DNA of 64,000 nucleotides from Helcococcus bovis (GTDB taxonomy: Bacteria > Bacillota > Clostridia > Tissierellales > Peptoniphilaceae). This document shows, piece after piece, positions 9,739-18,393 of this stretch. The position numbers and the translations under genes were made by a program. Under the pieces are notes generated by a model, which saw nothing but the letters and a program-made list of their open reading frames with translations, had not been told where the DNA came from and did not search any database. Each line of letters opens with the position of its first letter. Within the stretch, counting starts at the first letter, position 1. Where the stretch lies: assembly GCF_046035435.1 (NCBI RefSeq), contig NZ_JBFNFH010000005.1. One strand, written 5' to 3'.

Positions 9739-10365
9739 ATGAATGATAAACTTGAACGTGAAAACGAAAATCTAGAAGATGAAATTTTAGATGAAGAATT
9801 ATATGATGAAGTAGAAGATTTTAAAGAAGTAATTTTAACTCTTGATGATGATTCAGAACTTAAATGTTTGGTAATAGCTCAATATGATGTCGAAGGACAA
9901 GAATATATTGCTTTACTTCCAATTGAAGATGATGAACCAGGAGATATATTATTGTACAAAGCAACTTATGGAGATGATGATACTTTTGATGTTTCATTGA
10001 TTGAAGATGAAGAAGAATTTGAATTAGCTGCAGATGCTTATTACAATTACATTGAGGAAGAAGAGATTGATGTAGATGATATAGAATATCATACCCATGA
10101 ACATGAATGTGGATGTGGACATCACCATCATGAAGAAGGACACGAATGTGGATGTGGACATCACCATCATGAAGAAGGACACGAATGTGGATGTGGACAT
10201 CACCATCATGAAGAAGGACACGAATGTGGATGTGGACATCACCATCATGAAGAAGGACATGAATGTGGATGTGGACACGATCATCATGAAGAAGGACATG
10301 AATGTGGATGTGGACACGATCATCATGAAGATGGACATGAATGTGATTGCAAACACGAAAAATAA
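9739..10365 (+). CDS. DUF1292 protein with His/Cys-rich repeat tail
   Basis: Protein of 208 residues in two parts. Residues 1-115 are acidic and match DUF1292 (LDDDSELKCLVIAQYDVEGQ, then YIALLPIEDDEPGDILLY). Residues from about 122 to the end hold six 13-residue repeats of the form HECGCGHHHHEEG, the last two with HDHH, plus a partial copy. Each unit has a CGC pair and four or five histidines, which strongly suggests binding of zinc, nickel or copper. A strong AAGGAGG precedes the ATG. The metal, and whether it is stored, delivered or sensed, are unknown. Confidence 0.9.
   Translation: MNDKLERENENLEDEILDEELYDEVEDFKEVILTLDDDSELKCLVIAQYDVEGQEYIALLPIEDDEPGDILLYKATYGDDDTFDVSLIEDEEEFELAADAYYNYIEEEEIDVDDIEYHTHEHECGCGHHHHEEGHECGCGHHHHEEGHECGCGHHHHEEGHECGCGHHHHEEGHECGCGHDHHEEGHECGCGHDHHEDGHECDCKHEK
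10102..10335 (+). repeat. 39-bp in-frame tandem repeat, six units
   Basis: Six head-to-tail 39-bp units encode the His/Cys repeats; a shortened seventh copy runs to the gene end. Copies one to four are almost identical and copies five and six share a CAC-to-GAT change, which points to recent duplication and possible length change by slippage or recombination. Confidence 0.97.
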
Positions 10366-10405
10366 TAAGATAATATAAATTAGTAAATATGAAGGAAGGT
10401 TTAAT

Positions 10406-10822
10406 ATGGTTAAATTAGTTTTAGGTAAATCAGGTAGTGGAAAAACAAAATATTTAATTGATAATGCTAATGAAGAAAAAGCAAGAGGAAATGGAAATAT
10501 TGTCTTTATAGATACTGATGATTCTCATATTTTTTCTTTAGATTATGCTGTTAGATTGATAAATGCTAAAAAATATGGAGTGGATAATATAGAATCTCTT
10601 TACGGTTTTATTGCAGGTATAGTTTCAAGAGATTATGATATTGAAAAAGTTTATTTAGATGGATTATACCAAATTGTAGAATTTACACCTGATAATACTA
10701 AAGAATTTATTGAAAAGTTAAATAAATTAACAGAAGAATCAAATTTAGAAATTCTTCTAGGTTTAGACTTAGATGATGAATCACTATTTAATGGATTAAA
10801 TGTAGAGGTACAGGTATTATAG
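10406..10822 (+). CDS. Small P-loop protein of unknown function
   Basis: Protein of 138 residues opening with a clear Walker A motif, GKSGSGKT at residues 7-14. A hydrophobic strand ending in Asp (KVYLDGL) could be Walker B. The overall pattern is a single small P-loop NTPase domain with nothing attached, shorter than most ATPases. GAAGGA precedes the ATG. The next gene starts on the base pair of this stop codon, so the two are probably co-translated. I do not recognise a named family. Confidence 0.75.
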   Translation: MVKLVLGKSGSGKTKYLIDNANEEKARGNGNIVFIDTDDSHIFSLDYAVRLINAKKYGVDNIESLYGFIAGIVSRDYDIEKVYLDGLYQIVEFTPDNTKEFIEKLNKLTEESNLEILLGLDLDDESLFNGLNVEVQVL

Positions 10823-11361
10823 TGTATTTGTCTGAAAATGATAAACTAAACAAATTTATAAAATTAAGAAATAAATATATTGATTTATTAAATTTAAAAA
10901 AAATTAATAAGTCAGAATTTAATCATAATAATAATGAAATTTTTTCAAAAATAAATCTAAGACCGTTTACGGTCTTAGATTCTTTCAATAAAGCATTATA
11001 TAACTATAACTATTATAATACAAAAGCTAAGCTAGCTTTAGAAGAATTTAAGTTATACAGAAATTCAAAGAATTTAAAAAAAGCAAAATTAGCTGAAAAT
11101 GCAAAGTTAAATAATTATTATTTGAAGGATCAGGCTATAATTGCCATGATTGAATTAGAAGAAAGTTCTAAAATAGAGGCTTATTATGTAATAATGCATT
11201 CTAAAAACTTGAAAGATCAAATTTTTGAAATTTATTTTAAGGAAAGAGAAAAAGTAATTTTACATACTAAAAATGAGATAGTAAAAAAATTATTGATTTC
11301 AAAAAGATGTTTCAAAGAAGATATTAGACAGTCTTTGATAGATAGCTATATTAATAATTAA
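10822..11361 (+). CDS. Uncharacterised protein, resembles DUF6648
   Basis: Predicted soluble, Lys/Tyr-rich helical protein of 179 residues. The segment NLRPFTVLDSFNKALYNYNY resembles the DUF6648 family of Clostridia as I remember it, but this is tentative. It starts with GTG at 10822 and overlaps the stop of the P-loop gene by one base, so translation depends on coupling. A 28-bp palindrome lies inside its coding region (10954-10981). It ends just before a strong bidirectional terminator. Confidence 0.7.
   Translation: MYLSENDKLNKFIKLRNKYIDLLNLKKINKSEFNHNNNEIFSKINLRPFTVLDSFNKALYNYNYYNTKAKLALEEFKLYRNSKNLKKAKLAENAKLNNYYLKDQAIIAMIELEESSKIEAYYVIMHSKNLKDQIFEIYFKEREKVILHTKNEIVKKLLISKRCFKEDIRQSLIDSYINN
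10954..10981. repeat. Perfect 13-bp inverted repeat inside a coding region
   Basis: The arms AATCTAAGACCGT and its exact complement are separated by only TT. It lies inside the gene at 10822-11361 and keeps the frame open, encoding N-L-R-P-F-T-V-L-D. The mRNA would form a stable hairpin; there is no T-run, so it is not an ordinary terminator. Confidence 0.9.
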
Positions 11362-11374
11362 AAATTTAATACAT

Positions 11375-11426
11375 AAAGGGGCTGTTGCAAATAACTAATT
11401 ATATTTGCAACAGCCCCTTTTGTAAT
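11375..11426. terminator. Strong bidirectional terminator
   Basis: An 18-bp perfect stem, AAAGGGGCTGTTGCAAAT (11375-11392) against 11403-11420, with a 10-base loop, lies between convergent genes. T-rich sequence follows on the + side and an A-run precedes it for the - strand. Confidence 0.93.
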
Positions 11427-11797
11427 TATTTTGTTAAGACAATCTCTTTAATTTGCTCAAAATTTAAATTCTTTTTAATTTTATGTGTTCCATATATTAT
11501 ATTTTTCTTTGAGTTTTCTAATGATTTTGTAAAATTATCTTTATCTTGAATTAACTTATATTCAAATAAAATATCCGAAAGTTGTTTATATGTTATACCT
11601 TTAGGTATAGTTACCTCAATTTCAGAATTATCTTCAGTTTTTTTTATTGTTTCTTCTTGAATAATATTCGATGCTTTAGATTCTATATTAACTAAATTGT
11701 TAAAATTGAAGTATAAAACAAATCCAATTCCTAATACCACTATTAAAGCAAAAATTAAGTCCGAAAAATTATAAAAGAAATCTTTAATGTATTTCAT
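11426..11797 (-). CDS. Small membrane protein, YceG/MltG-like domain
   Basis: Protein of 123 residues with one membrane segment near the N-terminus (about residues 14-32, LIFALIVVLGIGFVLYF) and an extracellular part that contains IPKGITYKQLSDILFEYKLI. That stretch resembles the LysM-like region of endolytic transglycosylase MltG (YceG), but the catalytic domain is absent. It may be a short relative that binds cell wall without cutting it. GGGG precedes the start on the - strand. It is the only - strand gene in this part. Confidence 0.7.
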   Translation of the reverse strand: MKYIKDFFYNFSDLIFALIVVLGIGFVLYFNFNNLVNIESKASNIIQEETIKKTEDNSEIEVTIPKGITYKQLSDILFEYKLIQDKDNFTKSLENSKKNIIYGTHKIKKNLNFEQIKEIVLTK

Positions 11798-11856
11798 ATT
11801 TACCCCTTTTAATTATCTTATGCTATAATAATATCATAATGAGGTAAAAAAATAAA

Positions 11857-12786
11857 ATGAGAAATATTAAAATTGATATAAATGATGGTAATCAAACACT
11901 TATAAAGTTTTTGAATAAATATTTTTCGAAAGCGCCAAATTCTTTAATATATAAGTGGTTAAGAACAAAAAAAATTAAAGTTAACAAAAAAAAATCAGAG
12001 CCAAGTACATTGATTTTTAAGGATGATATAATTGATATATATATTTATGATGAAGAAATTGAAAAATGGCAAAAAGATAAAGTATCTGTAAGAAATAAAT
12101 TGAATCTTGAAATTGCATTTGAAAATGAAGATATTATTATAATTGATAAGCCTCAAAATGTACTTGTACATGCTGCAAATAAAGAAGATTACGGTAAAAA
12201 TGTAGTTGACTTTATTGTTGATTATCTTATTGAAAAAAAAGAGTATATTCCAAGACTAGAGCCTACATTTAGACCGTCTGTAGTAAATAGGATTGATAGA
12301 AATACAATGGGACTAGTTATAGGAGCTAAAACTAGAAAATCGCTTTTGGAATTAAATAATTCTATTGATAATTATATTCATAAATATTATTTGGCGATTG
12401 TTCATGGGAAAATTGCTAAAAAAATTGAAATAAAGAATAAACTAGAAAAAAATGAAAATAACTATGTAAGTGTTTCATATACAGGAAAAGAGTCTATAAC
12501 TGTTATTAGTCCGTTACAATATAATGATAAGTATAGTTTAGTTGAAATAAAGTTATTAACTGGAAGGACGCATCAAATAAGAGCCACATTATCAAATATT
12601 GGACATCCTATAATAGGAGATAGAAGGTATGGAATTAAAGAAAATTCAAAATTATATAAAGATCAACAGCTTGTAGCTTATAAAATAAAATTTGATAAAA
12701 AAATAAAAATTGAAAGCTTAAGAGATTTAGTAATAGAGAGTAAGTATAAAAAATATATTTATAATTTATTTAAGAAGTTAAATTAG
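11857..12786 (+). CDS. RluA-family 23S rRNA pseudouridine synthase
   Basis: Protein of 309 residues with an S4 RNA-binding domain at the N-terminus (about 15-75, with LIYKWLRTKKIKVNKKK) and a pseudouridine synthase domain. The catalytic aspartate is in VNRIDRNTMGLVIGAK, and LLTGRTHQIRATLSNIGHPI is the second family motif. It would convert uridines in rRNA to pseudouridine. Which RluA/C/D site it modifies cannot be told. It is followed after 10 bases by a response regulator gene. Confidence 0.93.
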   Translation: MRNIKIDINDGNQTLIKFLNKYFSKAPNSLIYKWLRTKKIKVNKKKSEPSTLIFKDDIIDIYIYDEEIEKWQKDKVSVRNKLNLEIAFENEDIIIIDKPQNVLVHAANKEDYGKNVVDFIVDYLIEKKEYIPRLEPTFRPSVVNRIDRNTMGLVIGAKTRKSLLELNNSIDNYIHKYYLAIVHGKIAKKIEIKNKLEKNENNYVSVSYTGKESITVISPLQYNDKYSLVEIKLLTGRTHQIRATLSNIGHPIIGDRRYGIKENSKLYKDQQLVAYKIKFDKKIKIESLRDLVIESKYKKYIYNLFKKLN

Positions 12787-12796
12787 GAGGAAAGTT

Positions 12797-13486
12797 TTGA
12801 ACAAAGTATTGTTAGTTGAAGATGAAATTGCTATTAGAAAATTTACTAAAATTAATATTCAAAAGGCAGGATTTGAGGTTTATGAGGCAGGTACTGGAGA
12901 AGAAGGTATAGAAATGGCATTGGATATAAGACCTGACGTCGTAATCTTAGACGTAATGCTTCCTGGTATGAATGGATTTGAAGTGTGTAGTGTGTTAAGA
13001 AATGAAATTCCAGATTTAGGTATAATAATGCTTACTGCAAAATCCCAAGATGTTGATAGAATTTTAGGCTTAGAACAAGGATCTGATGATTATATGACTA
13101 AACCATTTAATCCACAAGAATTAGTTCTTAGAATTAAATCTTTAGTAAGAAGGATTAATTTTATTTCTGGCGAAGAGCATAAAGATGAAAGCTTATCTTA
13201 CGGACCATTTAAGATTGATTCATATTCTAAAAAATTCACAAAAAATGATAAAGTAATTGAGTTGACTCCTACAGAACTTTCATTAATGAAAATATTTTTA
13301 ACGAATAAAGATAAAGCTTTTACAAGAGAAGAGTTAATGGAATTAGCATGGGGAAATGAAAATAAAGCTGATACAAAAATTATAGATGTAAATATAAGAA
13401 GAATAAGAGCTAAAATAGAAGATAGCCCAGCAAATCCTAAATATTTGCATACTGTATGGGGTGTAGGATATAGATGGGGAAATTAA
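12797..13486 (+). CDS. OmpR/PhoB-type response regulator
   Basis: Two-component response regulator of 229 residues. The receiver domain (1-120) has the acidic pair in VEDE, the phosphoacceptor Asp in VVILDVMLPGMNG near residue 54, and the Lys in MTKPF. The C-terminal winged helix (about 130-229) includes LTPTELSLMKIF and GVGYRWG. It begins with TTG at 12797, supported by AGGAGG at 12785-12790; no in-frame ATG lies nearby. The kinase gene overlaps its last 13 bases, and a lipoprotein gene follows. Confidence 0.95.
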   Translation: MNKVLLVEDEIAIRKFTKINIQKAGFEVYEAGTGEEGIEMALDIRPDVVILDVMLPGMNGFEVCSVLRNEIPDLGIIMLTAKSQDVDRILGLEQGSDDYMTKPFNPQELVLRIKSLVRRINFISGEEHKDESLSYGPFKIDSYSKKFTKNDKVIELTPTELSLMKIFLTNKDKAFTREELMELAWGNENKADTKIIDVNIRRIRAKIEDSPANPKYLHTVWGVGYRWGN

Positions 13487-14898
13487 AATTATTTTTAAAT
13501 CAAATTAAATACAATTTAAAGTTTAGAATAATATTTTTTTATATGATAGTTTTTGTATTTTTTATTTCTATATTTGAGATATTTACATATATTTTATTAA
13601 AGGATTATTATTTTAATAACATTAAATCTAATATGCTTGCACAAGCTAAATATAGTATAGAACTGTATGATTCTTCTATTTCAGAATATTCTCTATCAGA
13701 AGTGGTTTTAAATGAAAGATTTGAGTTTATGAATAATATTCAAGGACAGGTTCAAATTTTGGATAATACAGGTGTTTTATACTATGACAATACTGGTTCA
13801 TCAGATATTGGTAAAAATATATTAAAAGTAAATGATTTAATTGAGAGTAAAGAAAATTATAGATTTGATTACAGTAAAAATATTATTTCATTGAGTTATC
13901 CAATAAAATCAAATAACATACAAATTGGTATATTAAGAATTATAAGTTCTACTAATAATTTATATAAAGAAATAGCATTGAAGATGATAATTTTCATTAT
14001 TTTTGGTTTTATTTCTGTATTAATAGGTTTGTTGGTATTGTATTATTTTGCAAAAAAATTCTTAGTTCCTATAAATAAATTGACAAATTTAGCAAATAAA
14101 TTATCTGATGGTCAATATAGTGAAAAATCAAATATGGATTATCATGGAGAGATAGGAGAATTAGCTAAAACTATGGACGAGCTAAGTGACAATATCATCA
14201 AAAAAGAGGAGATTAAAACTGATTTTATTTCATCAGTTTCCCATGAGCTTAGAACACCTTTGACTTCCATTAAAGGTTGGGCAATGACACTTCAAGATAC
14301 AGATATAGATGAAGAAACAGTTGAAGATGGATTAAAAATTATAGAAAAAGAGGCAGATAGATTATCAGACATGGTAGAGGATTTATTAGATTTTTCAAGG
14401 TTTACGTCACCAAGGTTTACATTATCAAAAACACATTTTGATATAATTCCTGTTGTTAAAAATATTGTAAATCAATTAAAACCTAGAAGTTTAGAGAGAA
14501 AAATAAATCTAATTTACGATTATTCAGATCAAAATATTATGATTGTAGCCGATGAAAATAGACTAAAACAAGTATTTATAAATTTAATTGATAATGCCTT
14601 AAAATTCACATTAGAAAATGGTTCTGTGGTAATAACTATAAAACAGGACTTGGAAACAGAAATGCTTATTTGTGAAGTTGTTGATACTGGAATAGGTATA
14701 GATGAAGATGAAATAAATCTAGTAACAACTAAGTTTTATAAAGGCACATCTGAAGGATCCCATACAGGGCTTGGTCTATCAATTGTTGAAGAAATTATAT
14801 TACAGCATAAAGGAACACTTGAAATTAAAAGTAAGATAAATCAAGGTACTACAATTCATTTTGAAATTCCAATAGGAGGTACAGATGAAGAAAATTAA
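13474..14898 (+). CDS. Sensor histidine kinase
   Basis: Membrane histidine kinase of 474 residues, partner of the response regulator it overlaps. Two membrane segments (about 17-39 and 169-191) enclose an external sensor of about 130 residues. A HAMP domain follows (about 190-240). The phosphorylated histidine lies in SSVSHELRTPLTSIKGW near residue 257. The ATP-binding domain shows IDNALKF, DTGIGIDEDE and GLGLSIVEE. The signal sensed is unknown, but a lipoprotein encoded directly after it may take part. Confidence 0.96.
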   Translation: MGKLKLFLNQIKYNLKFRIIFFYMIVFVFFISIFEIFTYILLKDYYFNNIKSNMLAQAKYSIELYDSSISEYSLSEVVLNERFEFMNNIQGQVQILDNTGVLYYDNTGSSDIGKNILKVNDLIESKENYRFDYSKNIISLSYPIKSNNIQIGILRIISSTNNLYKEIALKMIIFIIFGFISVLIGLLVLYYFAKKFLVPINKLTNLANKLSDGQYSEKSNMDYHGEIGELAKTMDELSDNIIKKEEIKTDFISSVSHELRTPLTSIKGWAMTLQDTDIDEETVEDGLKIIEKEADRLSDMVEDLLDFSRFTSPRFTLSKTHFDIIPVVKNIVNQLKPRSLERKINLIYDYSDQNIMIVADENRLKQVFINLIDNALKFTLENGSVVITIKQDLETEMLICEVVDTGIGIDEDEINLVTTKFYKGTSEGSHTGLGLSIVEEIILQHKGTLEIKSKINQGTTIHFEIPIGGTDEEN

Positions 14899-16396
14899 AA
14901 TTTTATTTTTGTTAATTTTTATGATTATACTTACTTCTTGTTCAAGTTCAAATATTGACATAAACAAGAATTTAACTTCTATTGAAAAGCCAGATAATTA
15001 TTTAGATATTACTGGTCAATGGAAATTATCTGAAGTTATAGATATATCTACTGGTAAAAATACTGAAGAATTTGGTAATGCAAATATTTTATTTATATCA
15101 AAAAAAATATTTGATTTTAATGATACTTATATTCTAGAACCGAATATAACGTCAAGGTATGTAAATTATTTATCATATTTAGGAAATAAAATTTCAAAAA
15201 TACCTCATAAATTATTAATTGAAAATGATACCACGACAGTCTATAAATTATCTAATAATATATCATACTCTCAAGAGTTTACTAAAATTTCAAATGAGAA
15301 AATTATGACGATAGATTTAGGTAAGATATATATTTATAAAAAGGAAAAAAATCTAACGCAACAAGAAATTGATGATAAATATAGTGAAATAAAATCAATA
15401 ACAGATGGAAAAGAAGAAATAAAAAATCCTAAATTTGGACTTTCTATTTCATTCAGAAATAAAAAATCTGATAGAAATGGAAAAATAGATTATGATTACT
15501 ACACTTATTATATAAAAAGAGATGATAAAGATAAAAAGGCAAATGTTTTAAAAGTTGAAAATATTGTTATACCAAAATCATCTGGTTTATGGACAATTTC
15601 AAGTATTTATAATAGAAATGCGGAAAATGATTCTGAAAGATATACTCTTTCTGCAAATCCGACATTTTTAGATGATGATTTAAAAAAGAATATTATAAAT
15701 TATAGTGTTTATAAGAGAATCGATTATGTAAACAAGGATTATATTTCTGTTACAAATTTTAATTATAATAATAATTCTGTTTCTGAAAATTATAATATAT
15801 ATAATATAAACAACATCGTAAATAACCAACCTTTGGATGTTAATAAAATAGCTGGTGTACAGGGGAAAAATATATATCTTTCAAAATATAAAGAATACTT
15901 TAGTCTTTTAAGTGAAAGGGAAGATTTTAAAAATTTAGATTTCAAACCAAATACTAGCAATATTGGTATAAACAGAAATAGTAATAATTGGAAATTTATT
16001 TCTGGTATTGATCAAATAATTGATAATGAAAAGGGATCAAGATTATTTAGACAATTTAATTTGGATATTACACCCATTGTAAATATCGCACAAAATGATG
16101 CATCTTCATTTTCTTGGAGAGAAATTATTTCTAAAAAACCAGGAGCGATTGATGCGGTTGTTTCACCAGATAAAACATATATTTTAATTCAAACTGAAAA
16201 TTCAATAGAATTATATCCAATATTTTTTAATTATATAGGAAATAATCCTTTGTTCACTATACAAAACACAAAAAATTATGAACTTGTAATGAGTCAATGG
16301 GTAACTGATGAAAATATTAATGGGTTATATAATGAATATAATAAACTTAGAAAAATAAATAGTTATATTATCTATCCTCAGACAAATAATAATTAA
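14885..16396 (+). CDS. Lipoprotein of unknown function, third gene of two-component operon
   Basis: Secreted lipoprotein of 503 residues. It has a charged start, a hydrophobic core and the lipobox LTSC with the lipid-bearing Cys at about residue 19, so it should be anchored on the outer face of the membrane. It overlaps the kinase gene by 14 bases with AGGAGG inside the kinase end. A distant similarity to WD-like or lipocalin-like beta structure is possible, but I see no named domain. It could be a signal-binding partner or a target of the two-component system. It ends before a terminator at 16416-16455. Confidence 0.85.
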   Translation: MKKIKILFLLIFMIILTSCSSSNIDINKNLTSIEKPDNYLDITGQWKLSEVIDISTGKNTEEFGNANILFISKKIFDFNDTYILEPNITSRYVNYLSYLGNKISKIPHKLLIENDTTTVYKLSNNISYSQEFTKISNEKIMTIDLGKIYIYKKEKNLTQQEIDDKYSEIKSITDGKEEIKNPKFGLSISFRNKKSDRNGKIDYDYYTYYIKRDDKDKKANVLKVENIVIPKSSGLWTISSIYNRNAENDSERYTLSANPTFLDDDLKKNIINYSVYKRIDYVNKDYISVTNFNYNNNSVSENYNIYNINNIVNNQPLDVNKIAGVQGKNIYLSKYKEYFSLLSEREDFKNLDFKPNTSNIGINRNSNNWKFISGIDQIIDNEKGSRLFRQFNLDITPIVNIAQNDASSFSWREIISKKPGAIDAVVSPDKTYILIQTENSIELYPIFFNYIGNNPLFTIQNTKNYELVMSQWVTDENINGLYNEYNKLRKINSYIIYPQTNNN

Positions 16397-16415
16397 GGTA
16401 AAGAATCAATTTTAA

Positions 16416-16455
16416 TAAAAAGACCGCTTATGTAAAAAAATAAGTGGTTTTTTTT
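16416..16455 (+). terminator. Intrinsic terminator after lipoprotein gene
   Basis: ACCGCTTAT (16423-16431) pairs with ATAAGTGGT (16440-16448, one G-T pair), followed by eight T residues. It closes the regulator-kinase-lipoprotein operon. Confidence 0.85.
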
Positions 16456-16510
16456 CTGTAATTTCAACGTTTTTTCACGTTGTATATTTTTTGTAAAAAA
16501 ATGAGATTAG

Positions 16511-17493
16511 CTTGTATTAAGTAATTTTGAATATGATGGATTATTACAAGCTGAAATATCAGATTTACAAGGATTACAAGTGGTGAAAGATGGACAAACA
16601 GATTGGAAAGTATTTAATAAAAACATTTCATCAAATTATCAAAATAAAGATGTTCTTGAACAAAAATCCTTAAAAGAAGAAGTAAAAGAAAAATTAGAAA
16701 TATTACGTAGAGATTTCTCGGAATTATATAATGAAGAAAATAGAAAATTATTGGAAGAAAATAATCTAGGCCCATATAGTGCAGAAATAAATTCTAACAT
16801 TAGCCTATTAGGGGAAAATCTTATAAGATTAGATGAAAGTTTTGCTGAACAAAGTTATGTATCAACAATGAAGGATAAAATATCTGAATTTGAAAGAGAG
16901 TTACAAATATTTAAGAATAAATTAGCAGAATTAAAAGCTAAAAAAGATTCAAATACACAATCTAATTTGAATGTTGAAGATCTAACGCCAAAAGCAGAAG
17001 ATCAACCAGAATCAACTCCAAGCCAAAGGTAGATCCAGCACCATAGGTAGATCCAGCACCAAAAGTAGAAGCTAAAATTGATGCCAAATTTGAATTTGGA
17101 CAAGATTTAATTTTTGTAAAAGGATCAGGTAAAGAAGTAGTATTAAAAGTTAATTCACCTTTAGGATTATTTAAGGAAATAGAATTAAATGGAGTTAAAA
17201 TAGACAATTTAAATTATGAATTAAAAGAAGGTAGTACAATTATTACATTAAAAAATTCATATCTAGAATCATTAAATTTAGGAAAATATAAAATAAATAT
17301 TAAATTTGCAGAAAATGATAAATATAATGCTGCAAATTTAGAAACAAGTTTAACTGTTCAAAATCCACGTGAAACATCTAAAGTTAAACTTGAAAATCCT
17401 AATACTTCTGATTTAGGAATTATATCTTCAGTATATGTATTAACTGTTGCGAGTGCATCATTATATATGCTAAAAAAGAAAAAAACAATTTAA
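16511..17493 (+). pseudogene. Remnant of a cell-wall surface protein gene
   Basis: Open frame from a stop at 16508 through 17032 lacks a proper start and ribosome site; it encodes a helical segment rich in Lys and Glu. A frameshift near 17015-17023 moves to the frame that continues PKVDPAP, where an 18-bp repeat (17023-17040 and 17041-17058) carries one A-to-T change creating a TAG. Beyond it the frame is open to 17493 and ends with NPNTSD, a hydrophobic stretch and KKKK, close to the NPKTGD-type sorting signals of surface proteins. The gene has therefore lost its 5' part, frame and one codon. The GTG at 16580 could start only a 150-residue fragment. Confidence 0.75.
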
Positions 17494-17504
17494 TAATATA
17501 ATTT

Positions 17505-17546
17505 TATAGGCATAATCAGTATTTATATTGGTTATGTCTTTTTTCA
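17505..17546 (+). terminator. Terminator after the surface-protein remnant
   Basis: GGCATAATC (17509-17517) pairs with GGTTATGTC (17530-17538) using two G-T pairs, followed by TTTTTTCATTTT. Confidence 0.75.
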
Positions 17547-17707
17547 TTTTAAATATTACATTTTCTTAATAATAATGACATTAACAAATTTTATATTTTT
17601 GAGATAATTAATATAAGTAAAATTTTGGAAGAAAAATGAAGTATATAAAAAAATATTTATTATATTATTAAAATGCAAAAAATATTGAAATTAATGGGAG
17701 AATAGAA

Positions 17708-17854
17708 GTGAAAAAATCAGGAAAAACTATAAAGTATTATCAAACTTTAATACAAGATAACATTAAAATTAGAAAATATATTAAGAAATATGATGTTTCT
17801 TTATTAAATATTAAAAAAGTTGAAGAAATTGCCAAAATGAAATTATTGAAATAA
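17708..17854 (+). CDS. Possible small basic protein, 48 residues
   Basis: A GTG at 17708 preceded by GGGAGAA opens a short reading frame rich in Lys, Ile and Tyr. I recognise no family. The region around it, 17547-18021, is extremely AT-rich, has no other reading frame I can support, and may be leftover from decayed genes. Low confidence that it is translated. Confidence 0.3.
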   Translation: MKKSGKTIKYYQTLIQDNIKIRKYIKKYDVSLLNIKKVEEIAKMKLLK

Positions 17855-18021
17855 TTTCTAGGCAAATAAGAAAAAAAAGAAAAAAGCAAGGGGAGAAAGT
17901 TAAATTTAGGAAAATTTTGAAACGAAAAACATAAAAATTTCCAAGACAAACAAGAGAAAAATCGAAAAAGCTAGAGATTTAAGCCAAATTCAGGAAATTT
18001 AAGCAAATTCAAGAAAATCTA

Positions 18022-18057
18022 ATAAAAAAAAGAACTATTGAATTTCTTCAATAGTCC
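18022..18057 (-). terminator. Terminator of rpmB (- strand)
   Basis: GAACTATTGAA (18032-18042) pairs with TTCAATAGTCC (18047-18057; one mismatch-like G-T). An A-run at 18024-18031 becomes the T-run when read on the - strand, after the end of rpmB. Confidence 0.88.
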
Positions 18058-18063
18058 TTATAA

Positions 18064-18270
18064 TTAAGCTTCTTTATTATATGATGGTCTTTCAACTAAA
18101 CCTGATTTTAATGCAGCTGTAGATACCCAAATTCTTTGAACTTTTCCGTCTACGATAGCTTTAACTCTTCTTAAATTTGGTTTAAATGATCTTTTAATCT
18201 TTCTGTGTGAGAATGTTACTACATTACCAGCTTTTTTTCTTTTTCCTGTAATTGCACATTGCTTTGCCAT
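18064..18270 (-). CDS. rpmB: 50S ribosomal protein L28
   Basis: Ribosomal protein of 68 residues, starting MAKQCAITGKRKKAGN and carrying the typical SFKPNLRRVKA motif. The ATG is at 18270 on the - strand with AGGAGGA just before it; the longer open frame to 18390 has no ribosome site. It is divergent from the Asp23-family gene, and this pairing (rpmB opposite yloU-yloV) is common in Firmicutes. Confidence 0.97.
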   Translation of the reverse strand: MAKQCAITGKRKKAGNVVTFSHRKIKRSFKPNLRRVKAIVDGKVQRIWVSTAALKSGLVERPSYNKEA

Positions 18271-18393
18271 AATATTCCTCCTAACTTGATGTATTCCATT
18301 ACTTGAACAATTATAACATAAATAATTAAAATTTTGCAAGTTATTCTTAATACTGATATAATTTAATATATAAAAAGTTAAGGAGGTCATTTT

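Noticed and set aside
10102..10335. Regular 39-base repeats that could suggest a CRISPR array
   Set aside because: The copies are directly joined without spacers and are in frame inside a gene.
10024..10378. Long open frames on both strands over the His/Cys repeat
   Set aside because: They arise because the 39-bp repeat keeps every frame open; only the frame with a strong ribosome site and the DUF1292 domain is credible.
11375..11420. GGGGCTGTTGCAAA resembling the end of an IS6-type element
   Set aside because: Both arms are adjacent as one hairpin with no transposase or target duplication; it behaves as a terminator between convergent genes.
16580..17032. Complete 150-residue gene starting with GTG
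   Set aside because: No ribosome site, the frame continues upstream of the GTG, and the surface-protein sequence goes on in another frame after the stop.
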